From the NCBI GenBank assembly GCA_021779435.1, contig JAJYAR010000170.1, positions 1 to 6,469 of the forward strand: 6,469 nt of DNA, given 5' to 3'. The translations under genes were made by a program, and so were the position numbers. The notes under the pieces were generated by a model. The model was given only the letters and a program-made list of their open reading frames with translations, ran no database searches and was not told the origin of the DNA. Numbering within the stretch: position 1 is the first letter of the stretch; every line of letters begins with the position of its first letter. Origin of the DNA: a bacterium. GTDB lineage: Bacteria > Verrucomicrobiota > Verrucomicrobiae > JAJYAR01. Positions 4,997 to 6,469 of this stretch are shown one piece after another.

Positions 4997-5338
4997 TCAA
5001 ATTCTCAGTTCAACGATCCCGCGGTGTCGCGGCGGCACGTTTCGCGGCCGCATCGTCGCAACAAGCGGCTGATGACGAAGGAACACGGCGACGGGTCGGG
5101 GCTGGATCCAGGCAAGTCCCGGAGTCGGCGGCTTCGGACGTATGAGTCCGAAAACCAACTGCGGGTTTGCCGCGTGTTCCGGCGCGGCCAGAACGACGTC
5201 GGACTTCAACCTCCCCTGTGCAAAGCTGAGAACGCCAGCGGTCCCGCCGGTCGTTGCCTCGTGCCCGGTGAATGCGCACGACACCACCACGGCGACAAGG
5301 GTCGCGACAAGGCGGCGGACTGCCATGCAGGTGAACAC
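4997..5338 (-). CDS. Possible small lipoprotein or secreted protein (hypothetical)
   Basis: 113 aa from GTG 5338-5336, preceded by GGAG seven bases upstream; ATG 5326 is an alternative start. The N-terminus has a basic n-region (AVRR), a hydrophobic core LVATLVAVVVS and then C21. V-V-S-C fits the lipobox pattern, so signal peptidase II cleavage and lipid anchoring are possible; without lipidation it would be an ordinary Sec signal. The rest is proline- and arginine-rich (about 16 P and 13 R) and I do not recognise it. About 73 percent of codons end in G or C, moderate for a genome this rich, and neighbouring frames are also open, so a chance frame cannot be excluded. It is divergent from the DedA gene, 98 bases away. 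The signal-like start and ribosome site are the only support. Confidence 0.4.
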   Translation of the reverse strand: MFTCMAVRRLVATLVAVVVSCAFTGHEATTGGTAGVLSFAQGRLKSDVVLAAPEHAANPQLVFGLIRPKPPTPGLAWIQPRPVAVFLRHQPLVATMRPRNVPPRHRGIVELRI

Positions 5339-5436
5339 GGACTCACTCCGGCGAACCGCACTACCACTGTCAACGCGCAGGGTGGAGCAGCACGGGTCAG
5401 CCGAAACTCACACGCCGAACGGGGGTCCTAACAGCC

Positions 5437-6450
5437 GTGCATTCGCTCATCGAACATCTGGTCAACGTCGCTGGGCAGGTGGGCTCGTGGGGTTACGTCA
5501 TCATCTTCGTCATCGTGCTGCTGGAATGCCAGGCGCTGCTGGGGCTGTTCATCCCCGGCGAGAGCCTCGTCCTGATCACCGGATTCCTGGCAGGGCAGGG
5601 TGTGTTTGACCGTGAGGTGCTGGTCGTGGTGGTGGCGCTCGGCGCCATTGTCGGCGACTCGATTGGCTATGAGCTGGGCCGGCACTATGGCCGGGCATGG
5701 CTCGAGCGGCACGGCGCGAAGGTCGGCATCGGGCCGGAACGGATCGGCAAGATCGAGCGCTTCATCGCGGTGCATGGCGGAAAGAGCGTTTTTCTCAGCC
5801 ATTTCATGCATGTGCTCCGGGCGCTGATGCCGTTCATCGCCGGGGCCCATCGGATGAGCTACTGGCGATACCTTCCGCTGAACGCCCTTGGCTGCATCCT
5901 CTGGGCGATTGTGTTCAGCTCGGCTGGCTACTACCTCGGGGCCAGCTGGCATCTCGTCGAGAAATGGGTAGGACGTGCGGGGTTGCTCGTGGCGATCCTG
6001 CTGGCACTCGCGTTCGCATTGATCTGGGTGTGGAGCTGGCTGATCCGGCACGAGGAGGAACTGCGGACGGAAGTGCGCGCGTTTTCGGAAAGGCCGCGGA
6101 TCGCGGCGTTCCGGAGGCGTTTTGCCGGCGAAATCCAGTTCCTCGAGGACCGGCTCTCCCCGGGAGGTTACCTGGGGCTGCATCTCACGATCGGCGCCTT
6201 GATCTTCGTCTTCGGAGCGTGGTGGTTTCGCGACGTGATTCACGACCTGGTCGCAAGCGAGCCGCTCACCACCATGGATCGCAATGTCGCGGCGTGGTTC
6301 AGCGCACACTCGGGACCGGCGGCGACGCGACTGGCTGACTCGTTCACCTCGTCACATACGACCGCAGCGTCACGAAGGACGCGTGCGAACGCGCGACGAG
6401 GTATCCGAAGGGCAATGACCCAAGGACATAGCCGACAGCGGCGGCGATGA
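5437..6450 (+). CDS. DedA-family membrane protein fused to the start of a PAP2 phosphatase domain, 3'-disrupted
   Basis: 337 codons from GTG 5437 (GGGGG about 11 bases upstream) to TGA 6450. Residues 17-200 are a DedA/VTT domain: PGE (40-42) in a re-entrant region after E30, GAIVGDSIGYELGRHYG (69-85), then FLSHFMHVLRALMPFIAG (119-136) and WRYLPLNALGCILWA (143-157). Several DedA proteins are now known to move undecaprenyl phosphate or phospholipids across the inner membrane. Residues 205-240 are a charged linker, and 244-265 another membrane helix. TMDRNVAAWFSAHSGPAATR (279-298) looks like the beginning of a PAP2 phosphatase core. After about residue 310 the sequence becomes Arg-rich and random, and none of the PAP2 catalytic motifs (KxxxxxxRP, PSGH, SRxxxxxHxxxD) appear. 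Usual DedA-PAP2 fusions run well past 400 residues, so the gene is broken at about 6365-6380, where plsY sequence takes over on the other strand. The DedA part may still fold. Confidence 0.88.
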   Translation: MHSLIEHLVNVAGQVGSWGYVIIFVIVLLECQALLGLFIPGESLVLITGFLAGQGVFDREVLVVVVALGAIVGDSIGYELGRHYGRAWLERHGAKVGIGPERIGKIERFIAVHGGKSVFLSHFMHVLRALMPFIAGAHRMSYWRYLPLNALGCILWAIVFSSAGYYLGASWHLVEKWVGRAGLLVAILLALAFALIWVWSWLIRHEEELRTEVRAFSERPRIAAFRRRFAGEIQFLEDRLSPGGYLGLHLTIGALIFVFGAWWFRDVIHDLVASEPLTTMDRNVAAWFSAHSGPAATRLADSFTSSHTTAASRRTRANARRGIRRAMTQGHSRQRRR

Positions 6451-6466
6451 GGAGCGGTATCAACAT
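6344..6466 (-). pseudogene. plsY: plsY N-terminal fragment (glycerol-3-phosphate acyltransferase), 3'-truncated
   Basis: Reading leftwards from ATG 6466-6464, the minus strand encodes MLIPLLIAAAVGYVLGSLPF and then GYLVARSHA, followed by SFVTLRSYVTR and TGA at 6346-6344. A hydrophobic first helix running into GS(L/I)PFGYLVAR is the first conserved loop of PlsY, the membrane enzyme that transfers acyl groups from acyl-phosphate to glycerol-3-phosphate (about 200 aa). The second motif, normally VGSGNxGATN a few residues after ARxHG, is missing. Homology therefore stops at about residue 29 (position 6380). The ribosome site lies outside the window. The fragment is too short to be functional. It overlaps the tail of the opposing DedA-PAP2 frame, as expected at a rearrangement or chimeric junction. 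Confidence 0.62.
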
Positions 6467-6469
6467 GGG

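Noticed and set aside
5368..5373. Perfect minus-strand TTGACA upstream of the putative lipoprotein
   Set aside because: At normal spacing the -10 position is CGGAGT, overlapping the ribosome site, and transcription would begin at the start codon itself.
4826..5431. Plus-strand 201-codon frame ahead of the DedA gene
   Set aside because: Arg/Cys-rich low-quality translation crossing four palindromes and the orphan terminator; no start signal.
5428..6309. Minus-strand 293-codon frame opposite the DedA gene
   Set aside because: The translation is His/Asp/Gln-rich and featureless, typical of the antisense of a hydrophobic membrane protein.

Overview
The window is a GC-rich bacterial segment with no phage, conjugation, IS or CRISPR signature. 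The TonB-receptor C-terminus, homospermidine synthase, DedA-PAP2 fusion and the many small palindromic extragenic elements together suggest a Gram-negative, probably Verrucomicrobia (Opitutales-like). That assignment rests on recalled family resemblance, not on a search.

Layout, left to right. (1) 2-289 (+): last 95 residues of an outer-membrane beta-barrel, most likely a TonB-dependent receptor. (2) 305-350: large stem-loop between convergent genes. (3) 374-799 (-): acidic 141-aa DUF4375/DMP19-like protein, divergent from (4) 942-2120 (+): a complete fold-type I PLP aminotransferase of the 2-aminoadipate/LysN-like group. (5) 2121-2473: gene-free, holding two tandem copies of an inverted pair of GTAG-headed REP palindromes, then a 12-bp stem-loop terminator. 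(6) 2474-3925 (-): homospermidine synthase (hss), with about 720 bp of gene-free DNA upstream. That stretch contains a possible alternative-pairing leader RNA, a decayed purine-rich repeat and a dense set of palindromes, including a lone REP. (7) 4647-4835 (-): 62-aa glycine-zipper membrane microprotein followed by a 13-bp stem-loop. (8) 4852-4965: four palindromes, one a plus-strand terminator with no recognised gene before it. (9) 4997-5338 (-): possible small lipoprotein. (10) 5437-6450 (+): DedA membrane protein with the beginning of a PAP2 phosphatase domain. (11) 6344-6466 (-): the first 29 or so residues of PlsY.

The most notable structural observation is at the right end. The DedA-PAP2 gene and a plsY-like gene face each other, and both lose homology within about 20-40 bp of the same point (about 6350-6382). 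This means either a genomic deletion fused two convergent lipid-metabolism genes, or the contig is chimeric there. The other main observations are the REP/BIME-like elements, the competing hairpins before hss and the perfect five-glycine zipper protein.

The genes do not form an operon. Nearly every neighbour is convergent or divergent, with stem-loops in the convergent gaps, so each gene is probably an independent transcription unit. Hss (polyamine synthesis), DedA-PAP2 (lipid carrier recycling) and plsY (phospholipid synthesis) are housekeeping or envelope functions. I did not find convincing evidence for a new multi-gene system.
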